Positions 12,701 to 24,911 of a stretch of DNA of 64,000 bases are shown one piece after another (the first letter of the stretch is position 1; each line of letters opens with the position of its first letter). The position numbers and the translations under genes are program-made. Source of the DNA: Metellina segmentata (lineage: Eukaryota; Arthropoda; Arachnida; Araneae; Tetragnathidae); the NCBI GenBank assembly GCA_947359465.1, contig OX375874.1, positions 87,721,672-87,785,671 on the forward strand, in the 5' to 3' direction. The notes under the pieces are model-generated. The model did no database searches and was not told where the DNA came from. It saw only the letters and a list, made by a program, of their open reading frames with translations.

Positions 12701-12978
12701 AAAAAACGGAGAGAAGGTTTGTTTGTGTAAAGAACGTATAATTAATGAATATAGCTAGGTCATTTTGAGAATATTCTTTTATTTTTGAAAAAACTTAACT
12801 GTGTTATAGTCTAATGAATAATGAGACTTTTCTTTACAATGTTTACTATTTGAAGCCTCTCTTTATAATGCATGTGTAGGTCAGCTGTTGGATTATACTA
12901 AGCAAATCAAGACCAAATTCTTAAATGGCCTAGATTAGATATTGTGACTTAAATTCAATTGAAGTTTTCAGGAACAGA
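12701..12978. other. AT-rich spacer
   Basis: No feature is seen between the dispersed repeat and the GC-richer reading-frame block that follows. Confidence 0.4.
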
Positions 12979-13480
12979 ATGTATCATTCACGTATAGAAT
13001 CGCAAAGCCATTCAATATGTAATATTTACCCTCTGGCATGCAAGAGAGGAAATAAAATAACTGTTACAGGATTATTTGTTGTTCGACCACACCTGAATCA
13101 CAGAAAAGTGACGAATCTTGACGAACTCCAATATTCCGAAGAACAACAACCTCGACCTGGAAATCAGCCGTCGCCAGTGGCTATCCTCCTGCCACATCTT
13201 CGGAAGATCTCTAGTGGAACATCCACTCGCAAGCGAATCAGACTACAAGAAGGACGGATTCTGGAACTAGGCTTCCTTTTGGTCACGTGCCCCTCTTCCG
13301 AAGCCGGTTTAAAAAGTGCTAAAGCAAGTTGGTTGTTTTCGCATCGTTTCTGAGGACCCCGGTTAGTTCGGTTAAAGAGTGTCTGGTCACTTGTTCTTCG
13401 GGTGGATAGTTCCGAAAGAGGTAATCCCCTTGGATCAAGAGGATTCGTTATGTTTACCAACATGTGAGTGCTTCCGTGAC
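12979..13480. other. GC-richer block with overlapping frames on both strands
   Basis: A 124-codon frame runs 12979-13353 on the plus strand and a 99-codon frame 13164-13463 on the minus strand. GC is clearly above the local background from about 13130 to 13480. Neither frame shows a domain I recognise, and their overlap on opposite strands means at most one is coding. The plus frame is Ser/Arg/Leu-rich and non-hydrophobic. Alternatives are a noncoding exon, an old transposon fragment, or chance in a GC-richer island. Confidence 0.25.
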
Positions 13481-14184
13481 GGCTGGCAGGGCTTACAGTG
13501 GGATTTCTTTTTATGTGCCTCTAGGATGATCATACCATTCAGATAGAGATAATACAGTTTGATTTACGGCTACCATATGAGGAGAGAAGAATATGGTAAG
13601 TTCTTTTTTGAAATCATGAATTTTATAATACGAAAATAGTTTTCATGCTGCTTCTTAATACATAAAAAAAACCACTTTCAAACCTTTAGGGTTAAATAAT
13701 TTGAGGGTTTTTTTTAAATATTGAACCCAACAAACATAGTATGTATACCTACGTTCTCATATTTTGTCTCCAGTGTTGTATATAATTTCGTTTGGTCTTT
13801 TGCTCTACAGTCACTTTTTGTTATTTTTGGCTTGATCCTTTTTACAGGAGGAATTATTAGACCGGAATCGGGCTAAAAATTATTTTAAGCCTCTATGAAT
13901 ATCCATGCCGAGACCAGTAGAAATTAAAAAATTTTTTAAGTCGTATATTATAAATGTGTATAGGATTTTATCAAACAAAACTATTATGGTGTATTAAGAA
14001 AATATAATAAATATAAGACCACGTTAGTTTTGATCATTTGTAAACTAAATCCACGAACTTTATTTCGAATGTGGTATGACATGAATTTAATATATAAAAC
14101 ACAAAAAGGCATATTACGTGCGAAAAATACAAGAAAATAAATAGCAGCATTTTTTTTAAATATCGACAACTTCTTCTGTAATAA
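13481..14184. other. Gene-free AT-rich DNA
   Basis: No supportable gene or repeat is seen. Short frames here look like random AT-rich sequence. Confidence 0.45.
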
Positions 14185-14903
14185 AATATAAGACCACTTG
14201 TTCACGAGTAAAGTTTTATAAAAATTAAAAAAGAATTCCCTATCCAATTTTCAGTTAAATTTCAAACACTCGATCACTCATAGAAAATAGTTTTAAGTAC
14301 AGTTGCACTAGTATGGCGTAATCCATTAATATTAGTTTCTTCAATATAAATGGAAGTAACTTAGATGAATTAAGTAATATTTTCACGCTAAATGGCTTTA
14401 AAAATTAGTTTATTTTTTACACTTCTACAGACCAAAAGAGCTCATAGGTTTTCCAATTAGTTCTAACTTATTCCATGGCAGAACATCTAAGTGTCTATAA
14501 AAACAGTTTTAGCGTTCTTTCCTTAATCATGCGAACTAAATACTTTGTTATAAAACCACTTGTTCACGAGTAAGGTTTTTATAAAAATTAAAAAGGAATC
14601 GCCTATCCCAATTTTCAGTTTAATTTCAAACACTCGATCATTCATAGACAATAGTTTTAAGTATAGTAGTTTCGTTATCATTGCGTAATCCATTGATATT
14701 AGTTTCTTCAGTATGAATGGAAGTAACTTCGATTAATTAAGCAATACTTTCACGTTAATTGGTTTTTAAAAAATTGCTTTTTTTTTTGCATGCTACAGAT
14801 CAAAATAGACCATTGATTTCCTATTAGCTCCTTAAGTATTCCATGACAGAACATCGAATTGTGTCAAAAACAGTTTTCGCGTTCTTTCCTTAAATCATGC
14901 CAG
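14185..14903. repeat. Tandem duplication, two units with ~362-bp offset
   Basis: Unit 1 spans about 14185-14537 and unit 2 about 14548-14900. The shared word ACCACTTGTTCACGAGTAA starts at 14193 and 14555, and the two units align along their whole length up to the motif TTCTTTCCTTAA..CATGC. Divergence is moderate, with substitutions and 1-2 base indels, so the event is not recent. No coding potential is seen. Confidence 0.85.
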
Positions 14904-15344
14904 AAGTTAGCCGTCTGTTATGTCAAGTTGAACTTTGTTCCAACCAAAACAAATTTGTTCCCATTCTCCATTACAGGACCTGACACGTTTAATCCATTTG
15001 TTATGGTATTCTGTGATTCACCACTTGAAGTTCAATTTTCGTTTTTCTTAAGTTAGTAACCGAATTTGACTTTAATTGGTACTAAACTGTTTTAGATTCC
15101 TCATCTGGTTTAATACATCGGAGTTGAAAGATTTTCTGTAGTTGCTAAAACTCTGTTTAGTATCACGAACTGATAGCTTTTCCCAAAAACTTAACGCTGG
15201 CTTTAACCCCAATTTTTTTTATAGATAAAATATTATTTAAAACTGTTGATTTAGAATGTTTAATTATCCTGCCAATATCCTATTCGAATTTGTCAACATC
15301 TTTATTGTACAGTTATTCTTACTTCATATTTAGACATTTTTTCT
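14904..15344. other. Gene-free AT-rich DNA
   Basis: Nothing recognisable follows the tandem duplication until the MITE-like module. Confidence 0.4.
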
Positions 15345-15810
15345 CGTGATATTTGAAATTCAAACTGAAGTTCAAGATTGGTATACCCCTTTATCGTTTA
15401 TAATAGCCAAACGTAATATTGCGGATTGGCCATCGAAACGCAAACTAGAGTTTAAATCCTGTTCAATAACTGCATTAGCCAATCAATTTTTTGTCTTGCG
15501 TATGAATTCATGCTTTCTCTCAATACCACGAAATCTTTGTTCGAATAACTTTCAACCAATCGATAGAAGCATCTACATTCCAATGATATAGACAGAGCAT
15601 GTGGGTGGAGTCGCTGTCTAAAGATCTCAGAAGGGTAAGTCACGTAGACTTACGAATCAACTTAGGCCGATTGGTTATCGAAGCGCAGGCAAGTGTTTTT
15701 AATTAGCCCGGTCAATAGCTTTAGCCAATCAATAATTTGTCTTCCATTAAGATTCATGCTTTTTTTCCCATGACCATGTTACAGATCTTAAAACCGAGCG
15801 AGTGAAAAAA
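15345..15810 (+). repeat. MITE-like family M2, two partial modules
   Basis: Two related modules (about 15405-15545 and 15655-15800) share an order of elements: a GATTGGYYATCGAA stretch, then TTAGCCAATCAAT, then a TTCATGCTTT stretch. The sequence around 15586-15625 (AGACAGAGCATGTGGGTGGA) is the reverse complement of part of 44670-44710, and the second module matches the complement of 44560-44665. So this belongs to the same family as the element at 44420-44926, in the opposite orientation. Confidence 0.6.
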
Positions 15811-17993
15811 TAGAATGAATCTGTGAGAACATACTTCGTATATTTCATTAAAAGGTAAAGGGTAGCTGGATCTACACCCACATGTCTCTCTATTTCATTA
15901 GAAAGTCGATGCCCTGAAACACGCACGTGCTAATTTTCTAAGTTCTTTTACATTTTCCTAACCCATGATTTTCATAATTTTTTACAAGTTTCAATTAATA
16001 ACATAGTTATTTTCAAAACAGACGTTTACATATATTTCTATATATCTATTATTTTATTACGCTCTTAAATACATGTAGGGAAGTTACAGTTTTCTACATC
16101 TTCCTTTAGAATTGTACAAATTTTAAGTGGTCGTCTACTTTCTTAACACGCTGTAAAAATTTATAGAAAAATGAAAACAAAATAGGTCGATTATATTAGC
16201 TACAGTAGCAAATTTATACAAAAATCCCGCAATTGTAAGCATTTTTCCTTTTAAAGATGGATACTATTTTCAAAGAGTTTTCAGGTCTTACATTGTTCCA
16301 TCAAACCGTGTTCTATTATAACTACTACGGTTTTATTGTTTCGTTTTCCATTGTCTCCGGTACAGTTTGTTTTTCTCATCATTATATTATGTGATGAAAG
16401 CAAAATTATATCTTTGTGAATTCAACGAAGTTTAGCTTCAAAGCTTATATTAATGTATCGTGTCAATTAAAAAAGGAGGTATGAATATGAAACTATTACA
16501 TCGATTTTTTCAATTTCCAAGTGACACTATAAATACTGTCATCATTAAGAACAGTTATAACAAATATATATGCGCTCTATTCTTCTAAGACAATAAATTA
16601 TTTATCTAATGAAAATTTAAAATGTTTGTGAACATACAGTTTTATAATGCGTAAAAACACACAAAAATGGAAAAATAACTTATAAAAAATAAATTTTAGT
16701 TTATGTATTGCTTAAAATAGAAAAATATTTAATTTTCGTCTTAAGGAAACAGAGAAAAAATTCACAAAATCATCAAAATTGACCGAAGAGTCGATTATTT
16801 AATTCTTAGTTTATAAATTAATTGCCATAAAATTCTATAGATGGTAAAAATAATTTTTTAATTTCGATCATTCGTGACGGAATTATATTAACAATATCAA
16901 AACATATAGTAAATGAGTACAGTAGGTTTACTACGAAATCGAGTTTTTCTCCGATTAAGGTTCTTAAATTCTTTTGATTTCATACTGTTCTCATTGCATT
17001 TTTTTTTCTGGATTACCACAAAATGTTTTACTGGTAATCCTTATAATTTGCCATACATATATGTAAGTGAAAAAGAGAAATTCCTCACGCTTCCCAGCTT
17101 CGAAATTTTGTTTTAAACTGTTTCTTAAGCTGTTCTCTTTCTAAAATTTTCGATGCTCTACTATATATTTTGTTTGGCTTTACAATTAAGTGATGCACTT
17201 GCTAAATAGAATTAATTTACATGTTTTGAAACTACTCTGTGAATTAAAATAATGGCAGTACATAGAATGTTAATGATGCATAGGACCTATCAATTTTTTA
17301 AAATTTATCTAAAATTGTGTGTGACCACATATTATGTAGAACTTTTGCAAAGCTTTTTATTTTCAGACCGCATTTCATATATAAACGTTTTAGTAGAAAA
17401 TAATCAGTCCATGTAAATTTCATTGCAAGCGGATCATAAGTTTAAAAGTTTTTTATTTTAAAGTCACACTGTCTTCTTTAGCTTGTGATGTGAAGCGTAT
17501 AAATATTGAACTCGCCAATTCGTATTGACGTAACATAAACGTTTTGTAATGGAATTCAGACATGAATGATTCCATACAATGGGATATTGCACGATCTTTG
17601 GAGAAGCTTAAGCTGGGTTTTTTGTTATACGTTCATACTAATATGTAGTAGAAATATGAACAGAGGCATTTGAGAAGCATAGCGTGAGTGAAAAATAAAT
17701 TGATTATTCTCAGTAATAAAACTTTGAAATCTACTCCATCTGGTATAAACGGGATAAAATTAAAATGGATGCACTACTTACGTAAATAACTCTATTATAA
17801 CTTTTTGTGGGTTTTGTATGATCAAACAAAGAATGAATGAAATCTGACGTTAAAAACGGGGGGAAGAAAAAACGATTTTGCTGTCCCGATAAAAATGTAG
17901 TGTCGCCATTTCAAATAAAGTCTGTATTGCAGAGAAAGGTTATCCACTTTTCAAAGCATAACATTTTATCTCCCCCTAACCTCATTCAGTATT
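15811..17993. other. Gene-free AT-rich DNA
   Basis: About 2.2 kb with no supportable gene, RNA gene or defined repeat. Confidence 0.5.
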
Positions 17994-18117
17994 GACCTCG
18001 TCATCTGACCGTGATTAAAAATTACGAAGTCTCGTCTTCGGGTATATTCTGGATTGATCCTGAACAGTCACCAATAGCCCGTGAGTTCCAACGTGCAGTG
18101 AATTCAACTACCTACCG
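17994..18117 (+). repeat. tRNA-derived SINE family S1, 5'-truncated copy
   Basis: It begins at the GTCATCTGACCGTG word shared with 20520 and 31919 and ends in a CTACCTACC simple tail. The body shares the order GTCATCTGACC, AAATTACGA, GACCGTCACCAATAGCCCG-like, then GTGCGACGTT-like motifs with the other copies. It lacks the first ~55 bp of the fuller copies, as 5'-truncated retroposons do. Confidence 0.7.
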
Positions 18118-18279
18118 CTAATTTTATTAACCTTTTGCTTACACAGTATACGTTGAACTACTTTTAGCTTTTCTAAGCAAATAATAAACAGACAGCAATC
18201 TGCGAGTTCTTGGTTGTGTATATAGGAGGTTTGACTACTGTAACTTATTCTAGGTTTATTTTTCTCTTCTGTACCGTTA

Positions 18280-18410
18280 AAACTTTCCACGCGTGTACCA
18301 GATCAACCCTTGACGATGTTTGTTTTGTGTTTGGCACAGTTTGGCAAAATATGACCATTGCGCACCACACAAAAACTTGGCAAACCAACCACCATCTATA
18401 TAAAGCAAGT
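18280..18410 (+). repeat. Dispersed repeat R2, copy 2
   Basis: Diverged partner of 12570-12700, in the same orientation. The alignment covers TTGACGATGTTTGTTTTGTG through AAAATATGACCATTG. Family unknown. Confidence 0.45.
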
Positions 18411-18546
18411 GACATTCAATCTGTAATTTCATATTTGCTAGTATCTAGATTATTAATTTTTTTTATGGATGATTAACAAAATGTATCAAAGTAATCTTAA
18501 TCATGTGTATAGTGTCTATAACAAGTTAATATTCTAAAAGTTGCAT

Positions 18547-18562
18547 TGTGTGTGTGTGTGTG
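18547..18562. repeat. (TG)8 microsatellite
   Basis: Perfect dinucleotide run of 16 bp in AT-rich DNA. Confidence 0.95.
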
Positions 18563-20465
18563 ACATAATGGAGAAACAAGCTTTAACTGCAAAATTTACT
18601 TGTATAACTTAATAACAGATTTTGAATTTAGTTTTTAGAATATGTTTAAATTTTGTAACTTATGAAACTACCAATTTCAATAACTTTTTTTTTTTCAAAA
18701 TTTGATATCAATATTTTTTTAAAGACCGTTCGTAAAGTTTTAGCGAAATTCCAATGTATTTTTTGTTTTGTATGACTGAAGAAAATAATATTTTTATTCA
18801 ATCCTGATTTTTTTTTTAATTTCTGTGTGCCCTAAAAATATAAGCTCATGAGCTTTATAGTATCAACATAAAAGTTTAGTACCCAAAGATATTTTGCTTC
18901 ATACATTGAAAAATCAGTACACTTTTATACAGCAAATCCTTGGCACTACATTTACTTTTTCAAAAAAGAATTCTCACTTTTCGGAATCAAGCATTCTTTT
19001 ACTCGCAATTATTTTCCTTCATAAGAATGAAAGAATTTAGAATCAACTAAAATTTTTCTTTACGTTCTTGATTTGCATTTCCGCGGACATCCTGTCAGAC
19101 TAAAATGGCCTCTCCAAAACAGCTTCCAGTACCAAGAGAGAGCTGTCTTTTTTGTTCACCTCCAGAAGTTATTACAGTGAAATGTGGGTCTGTAGTTGGA
19201 CTTGGGCGTTAGATAGCTCATTTCATATTCTTCTCACTGTCCTGAATCGTCCACTGCCCTCGATAGAACTACTTGAGGGAAATCAAACATCTCGAGCAAC
19301 ATTTCTCGGCTTCAGCTCTGACTAAAACAAATTAGAACACGAGCAATTTGAACGGAAACTCGCCGTAATCATTTCCATCGCCTGCTGAGAATCGTATTTA
19401 CGCGTGAGAAAAGAAGAAAAGAAATTCTTCAGCCATGAAAAGTTTCTTTTTGACACTTGACCAGAATTCAATGGTAGAAGCAGAAACAAAGAGATAGTCA
19501 ATATTCTTATAAATACGCTTGTTTGAATCTTGATACCCGCCCCCCCCTTCTGATTATACAATAGTATGTTGATGACTAAAAAATTGGTAAACTGCAGCAA
19601 TTTTGTTTTATCATATCTTGGATTTGGATTGAATGTGTTTCGAGTTCTTATATTAACACTTCAATTTGTTTCGTAATGCTACGTCGTGAAATTCGAAGTG
19701 TGCAGTGAAATAATTACATTATTTAATAATATTCCAAGTGCATTATAATGACGTTTAGTATTATTTAACCCGGTTGCGTATTCACTAATACGTTCTCTCG
19801 CATTAGTCGAATTCTATTTATTATTTTAAAGTTAAGCTTAAAACAATTACGATCATATTTTGAAAAAAAAAATGCGATACTGAGTAAAATGTCTAAATAA
19901 AATAAAATAAAAGCAAGTAAACGTAACGATACTAATTAAAATTTTCCTTCTCTTTCAAACACACATTGAAGACAAGACTAAAAATAACTTAAAGAAGATA
20001 ATATATTAAACAACCTCAAAACATAAAAGCTATTGTGTTTGAATAACTGAGAGAGAAGCAAGCTCATTCTTCTTATTGACGTCAAGAAATGTATTGTTAA
20101 AGCTCCTTAAAATTTACTTTAAAAAGATAATAAGAATTAGGTTTAATAATTAGACTAATACAATTAATAAAAATATAATTAGTGTTTAGATAGTTTTTAT
20201 TTAGTTTTAATGTAATCATTTAAATGTTTACTTTAATTAAAGTGAAATATTCATCCTAGCAGCTAAGATGTATATTTAGGTAAACAAAACTATAGACGAA
20301 AAAAGTTTGAAATGTCGGTCTAATATTTTTCCTTGTGTATCAGACATGCAGTCAATAAAAAAGATACATTTTTATCAACTACAAAGCTTTGCATAAACTT
20401 TGCAAAGCATATAAATTGTAAAATGTATAATTTTCTATGTCACACTTTCCGAATACACTTAATCA
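18563..20465. other. Gene-free AT-rich DNA
   Basis: No supportable gene. A slightly GC-richer patch at 19090-19330 has no open frame or repeat motif that I recognise. Confidence 0.45.
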
Positions 20466-20655
20466 CGTTGGGTTGGCGTGGAACTTTGGAGAGAGGGGTG
20501 CCAGCTCAGGTGTTGCTTCGTCATCTGACCGTGGTTCAAAATTACGAGGTGTTGTCCTCGGATCTTTCCCTCAAGGGACTGATCCCGGACCGTCGTCAAT
20601 AGCCCGTTGTGTTGCTCTAGTACGACGTTAACTAAAATTACCATTACCATTACCG
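20466..20655 (+). repeat. tRNA-derived SINE family S1, fullest copy
   Basis: About 190 bp. A box-A-like TGCCAGCTCAGG lies near 20499 and a box-B-like GTGGTTCAAAATTACG near 20530, the spacing of a pol III internal promoter. The 3' end is a simple tail of repeated ATTACC units (about 20637-20655). Two other long copies and one 3' fragment occur in this window. SINEs encode no protein, so the short frames crossing it are not genes. Confidence 0.78.
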
Positions 20656-23218
20656 AATACATTTAAAAATACCCAAATCTCGCCAATGCTTTTCCTCACA
20701 TTTTAGTGAAATTGTTAACGAAAGTCGAATTATCTGAAATCCAAAAGCGAATTTTACTTAATTGAGACCACACACATTGCCAATTTTTTTTTTACAAATA
20801 ACATCTTATTTTGTAAAAAGAAAGTGTATCATGAATATAAGGCAAATGATATGTAACACTTGAGTTGAAAAGTTATCAAAAGTAAGGGAATGGGTTTTTT
20901 GAATGAATCGAATACCGCAGCATGGCAAAATTACTCAATATTAACATGTAAACAAATAATTTATTAAAAATTTGCCAAATATAGTTAAAATCGTTGATTT
21001 GAAAAACATATATCTAATATGGAACTCTTTTACGAATTTGCTACACATAAAAAACTTATATTTTTACACATAACATGTTCATTTAATTAGTTTTTTGTAC
21101 AAAGAAATAAATACATTGCATGGTCTATTATTCACTATTATTCATGGTCTATTACTGATATTTAACATTTTTCCACGCATTAGGAAAGATTAGGAATATA
21201 TTTGGTATGTTATTGTCCCCAAAAAACCTTTCCACCTCAATCCAAAAATATTCGTGTCCATATCAAAACGACATTCAACTGCTTTGGATCTAAAATATCA
21301 GACTATGTAGGTTTCCTACCTAATGGTGGATTTACGATTTTGATTGTGCAATTTCCCCGTCTGATTTCAGTCAGCATCGTGGCAATCATAGTTCGTCACG
21401 CAATTGTATTATTTTCGCTTTAGATTCGTATTATTTCGCAACTCGAGATTCCATACGTGTAAACAGTATGTGTTACATTTAAACGGTGTACGGTGGAGAC
21501 TATTTTACTAAAAACGTAGGTGAACCTGAGGTGTGTGCAGAAGAAACAACTGGATGTAGCTTTACTGGTTAGTTAATTTTCAATTAAAAAACACTCATTT
21601 CCCATTGGTAGTCTTATGTAACACAAGAATTCTATTATTTTAAAAACATTTCGTAGCATGAAAATTGCAATCCAATATGGAACATGTTACATATACTTAT
21701 ATTTAAAAACCGATTCTCGACTGTTGCTCAATGCAGAATGTAGACGTGCCTTTTTCTGCATACTAAATAGTATCCACATACAAGAGATTGTAAAATCAGT
21801 ATGCACACTTTTGTACAAGTGCACAAGCAGTTGCTCACATTTACTGTAACCACTTCAGCCTTTTCGTGACAAGAGTTAAATATTTGGATTCAACTTGATA
21901 ACACTAACCACTCTCAGCTGACATTTTTCTAATGAATAATTTATTTCACAATGTACGTTAAATTACCCGAAGCAGCCTTTATTCATCTCACCTCAACAAA
22001 TCTGAATACGAAGTTGTGAATGATTATAGCTGTATAACAACAGAAGTTGGACTCGGAACAATCGAAGTTCAAATCCACTGATGGAGAACTGTGTAAAGTA
22101 GATATCTTAGTGAGAATCATTAACACTATCTTACACAGCATCTTATTAGTAACTGTGGATAGGGCTCTAGCAGGAAAACGCCATTTTTATTTTCTTGCTG
22201 TTGTTCAATAGAACTACTGATTTCAGTTACGTTTTCGTGACAGTTCATTCTTTTATTTTTTATGACACTAGTTATGATTCAAAAATCAGGAAGTGTTTTT
22301 CAAGGTACTCACGAAAGGTGTGGATGCATCACTCCAACTTATTGACAAAAAAATCTTTTGAATAGCTTCGTCTTATTGCTCTTTGGTTAATAACTATAAT
22401 AATTCGATAAAGCAAGTACTTAATGTACCCTAACAGAAAATATGATCAAACACAGACTTAAAATTTGTTTCGAATTATTTATAGTCCGTTATCCATTATT
22501 TTTGTCGCATTTTTAGAAATCAATCATGAAACTCCTTTACTTTTGTAAGATTTTAAAAGTATTAGACTGTAATTTTATTAAAACACACACTGTTTATCAT
22601 TCCCCTTTTTAAATTTCTAAAAATAGAAATTATCTATTCCCATTCAGCATGTTTGATCCGAAAAAAATTATTTCGGTATCGAATAAGATATTCACTGACA
22701 GTCATTTTGTATCTATTTTCTTTATCTCTTCCCACCTTTAACAATTCTAGTTTATCGTAAAAAAATGAAATTTGACGCAACTTAAGATACTCAAGACACA
22801 CATCCTGTCTTTCTTACTCTTTAAAAAAATATTTTGGAGAGATGTGGCAACGCACCATTTATAATTTTACAAAATTTTCAAAAAGTACTATTTTTAAGCA
22901 AAAATGAGTGCGTGAAAAATGTGGTATATACTAATAGAATGACTGATATAGGATCGAATCTTAAAAAAGGGAAATACGAGTACATGCAATTGTATGACCA
23001 ATGAAAACTAAATAATTACAATCAGAATGCGCTAAACAGTGTTTGTTTTAATTTTATAATGGAAATGGGGAAAAAAAAGGAAAAATTAAGCCATGTATTA
23101 TCAATGTCTTAATTAAGAGTTTTGTTTTCAATATTGCAATTCTAATCACAAATATGTGCTCAAAAATATCGTGTTAAATCTTTAATATTATGTAATTTAA
23201 GGAAATTTGTATCTATAA
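20656..23218. other. Gene-free AT-rich DNA
   Basis: About 2.5 kb without a supportable gene or repeat. Short open frames lack splice context. Confidence 0.5.
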
Positions 23219-23345
23219 ATGCCGCCTAACTGGCATTGTGGTCATAGCTTTCGTCTGCGACCCAGTAGGTTCCGGGTTCAAATTGCGGTTTGTAAGAGCA
23301 TGGATGTTGTGGACTGTCCTATTAGCAATAGCGGTGGCTCACCTA
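23219..23345 (+). repeat. tRNA-like SINE, second family
   Basis: A box-A-like TGGCATTGTGG at 23231-23241 and a box-B-like GGGTTCAAATT at 23274-23284 are spaced as in a tRNA-derived pol III promoter. The sequence does not fold into a canonical tRNA and continues into a GC-rich body, so it is a SINE head and not a tRNA gene. Confidence 0.55.
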
Positions 23346-23380
23346 TTAGGTGCTCTTTCGCAAGTAGTCCATTGCGGTGC

Positions 23381-23398
23381 CGCGCGCGCGCGCGCGCG
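23381..23398. repeat. (CG)9 microsatellite
   Basis: Perfect 18-bp CG run. Such tracts are rare in AT-rich, CpG-depleted animal DNA. It sits at the junction between the SINE head and the Helitron-type 3' segment. Confidence 0.95.
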
Positions 23399-23735
23399 AA
23401 GGCCAATATACACTATACAAACAAATCTACACGATAAAAATCTACACCGTTTGACCAATCCACACGAAATTTGGTATATGTATACTGAAGAACACTGCGA
23501 AAAACCTAGATGATTTCTCTCTTGTCTTTAGACCAATCTGTAGCCATGAAAATTAGCTCATCGAGGTAGTCCTAAAAGAGCCCCTCGAAGCCTCAATTTA
23601 AAATCTAAAGTTTGTTTTCCTGCAATAAATGGACATGGATAAGGAAACACGTTCTACAGGGTTTCGGTATGAGTTAACATTGGAAAATGTCGCTGTCCTA
23701 TTTGAAACCCGAGCAACGCCGGGTTATTCAGCTAG
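23399..23735 (+). mobile_element. Helitron 3' segment, family H2
   Basis: The segment ends with stem AACCCG (23706-23711) / CGGGTT (23720-23725), then 10 nt, then CTAG at 23732-23735 followed by T. That is the textbook Helitron 3' terminus. The 300 bp upstream (words such as CCACACGAAATTTGGTATA and AATAAATGGACATGGATAAG) recur at 57775-58157. The 5' TC end is not identified, so this may be a 3' fragment. No coding sequence is seen. Confidence 0.8.
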
Positions 23736-24207
23736 TTTGAAATAAAAAAAAGCATCAACAAATATAACAAATAACGATATGAGTGAATAAATAAAACGTA
23801 TGGGCTAAATGTATTCATATCTTAAAATAATACATTTTTATTCCTGCATCACGGGAAATATTTTGTAGCGTGTTGTAAGAAATTTGATGCAATTGTCGAT
23901 TGTCACAACCATAATGTTTCTACACTTTAATAGGGAAGCTCTTCTCTCCCACATTTGAACACCGGACCACAATACCAAGTTAGATTATGTGCCCCTGTAC
24001 CGGGTTAGATATAGGGCCCCTGAAGTAAAAATTTGTATCCCAGATAGTCAATGTATAACTTAAACAATTGTTTAAAATTTTCTCTTCTTGGACCCGCATA
24101 AAGAAACCTATCAGAGCCTGTGACCACCATCAAATACAATTATTAACAAAAATCAAAGTTCAAAAGCAAAATAAAACAAAAAATTAGGGTAATTTCAAAT
24201 ACGTATA
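23736..24207. other. Gene-free spacer
   Basis: No gene is seen. A short imperfect repeat of AGTTAGAT...GCCCCTG occurs near 23980-24025. The final TA (24206-24207) is the left target duplication of the next element. Confidence 0.4.
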
Positions 24208-24911
24208 CAGGGTGGTCCCGAATTCATGGTACAAACTTTAATGGTAGGTACAGGACATTGTAACAATGATTTATTGTATAGGAATGTATAGTCGCAAGTG
24301 ACGCGGTGAGGCGAAAACAGGGGAAATAACGGCCGAAAGGAAAAATATAGATTTTATTGAAAGCGTTGTTGACAAGTGTCATGTTTACAGTAATTGTTCA
24401 AAATTGCGTCCACCAGTATCGATACATGCTTGACAGCGTCGGTGGAGCGATTGGCGTACACGTTCAAAGATGCCTGGTATTTCACGCACACCTGCAGCAG
24501 CTACAGATAAGCGAGCGACGAGATCCTCATCTGAGTCAACTGGAGTCTCATAAACAAGATGCTTTAGATGTCCCCATAAAAAGTAATCGAGGCTCGATAA
24601 ATCGGGAGATCGGGGTGGCCAAGGGACTGGTCCACCACGCCCAATCCATCGAGTACCAAACGTGGCATTCAGGTAATTCCGTACATCAACGCTTTTCCCT
24701 ACTGCGATGCATCATGTTCAACAGCGGCTAGACATCTACTGCCCTCTACCGGCAATGATACCAACCGATCACTCCATTTCTCTTTCCTTTTATTTCCCCT
24801 GTTTACGCCTCACCGCGTCACTTGCGACTATACATTCCTATACAATAAATCATTGTTACAATGTCCTGTACCTACCATTAAAGTTTGTACCATGAATTCG
24901 GGACCACCCTG
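24208..24911 (-). mobile_element. Tc1/mariner-superfamily element with ~123-bp TIRs
   Basis: A 704-bp element flanked by TA on both sides. Its ends (CAGGGTGGTCCCGAATTCAT...) are inverted repeats of about 123 bp (24208-24330 against 24789-24911) with essentially one mismatch that I can see. TA target and a D,D-type transposase fragment inside (24385-24705, minus) place it in the IS630/Tc1/mariner superfamily. Canonical mariners have ~30-bp TIRs and ~1.3 kb length, so this is a deletion derivative with unusually long TIRs. The near-perfect TIR identity suggests recent activity driven in trans. Confidence 0.85.
24385..24705 (-). pseudogene. C-terminal fragment of a Tc1/mariner transposase
   Basis: On the minus strand the frame runs without a stop from about 24705 down to a TAA at 24385-24387, encoding about 105 residues. 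It contains RWIGRGGPVPWPPRSPDLSS followed by LDYFLWGHLK, the conserved block around the last catalytic acid of mariner-like DDE transposases (here SPDLSSLDYF). It then continues through a typical helical C-terminus to ...RNFEQLL and the stop. The DNA-binding N-terminus and the first two catalytic acids are missing; a stop lies just upstream. It cannot encode an active enzyme. The same interval read on the plus strand also gives a 124-codon frame, which I regard as a shadow. Confidence 0.85.

Noticed and set aside
24357..24731. 124-codon plus-strand frame
   Set aside because: It is the complement of the transposase fragment, whose minus-strand reading has the conserved catalytic-block motif.
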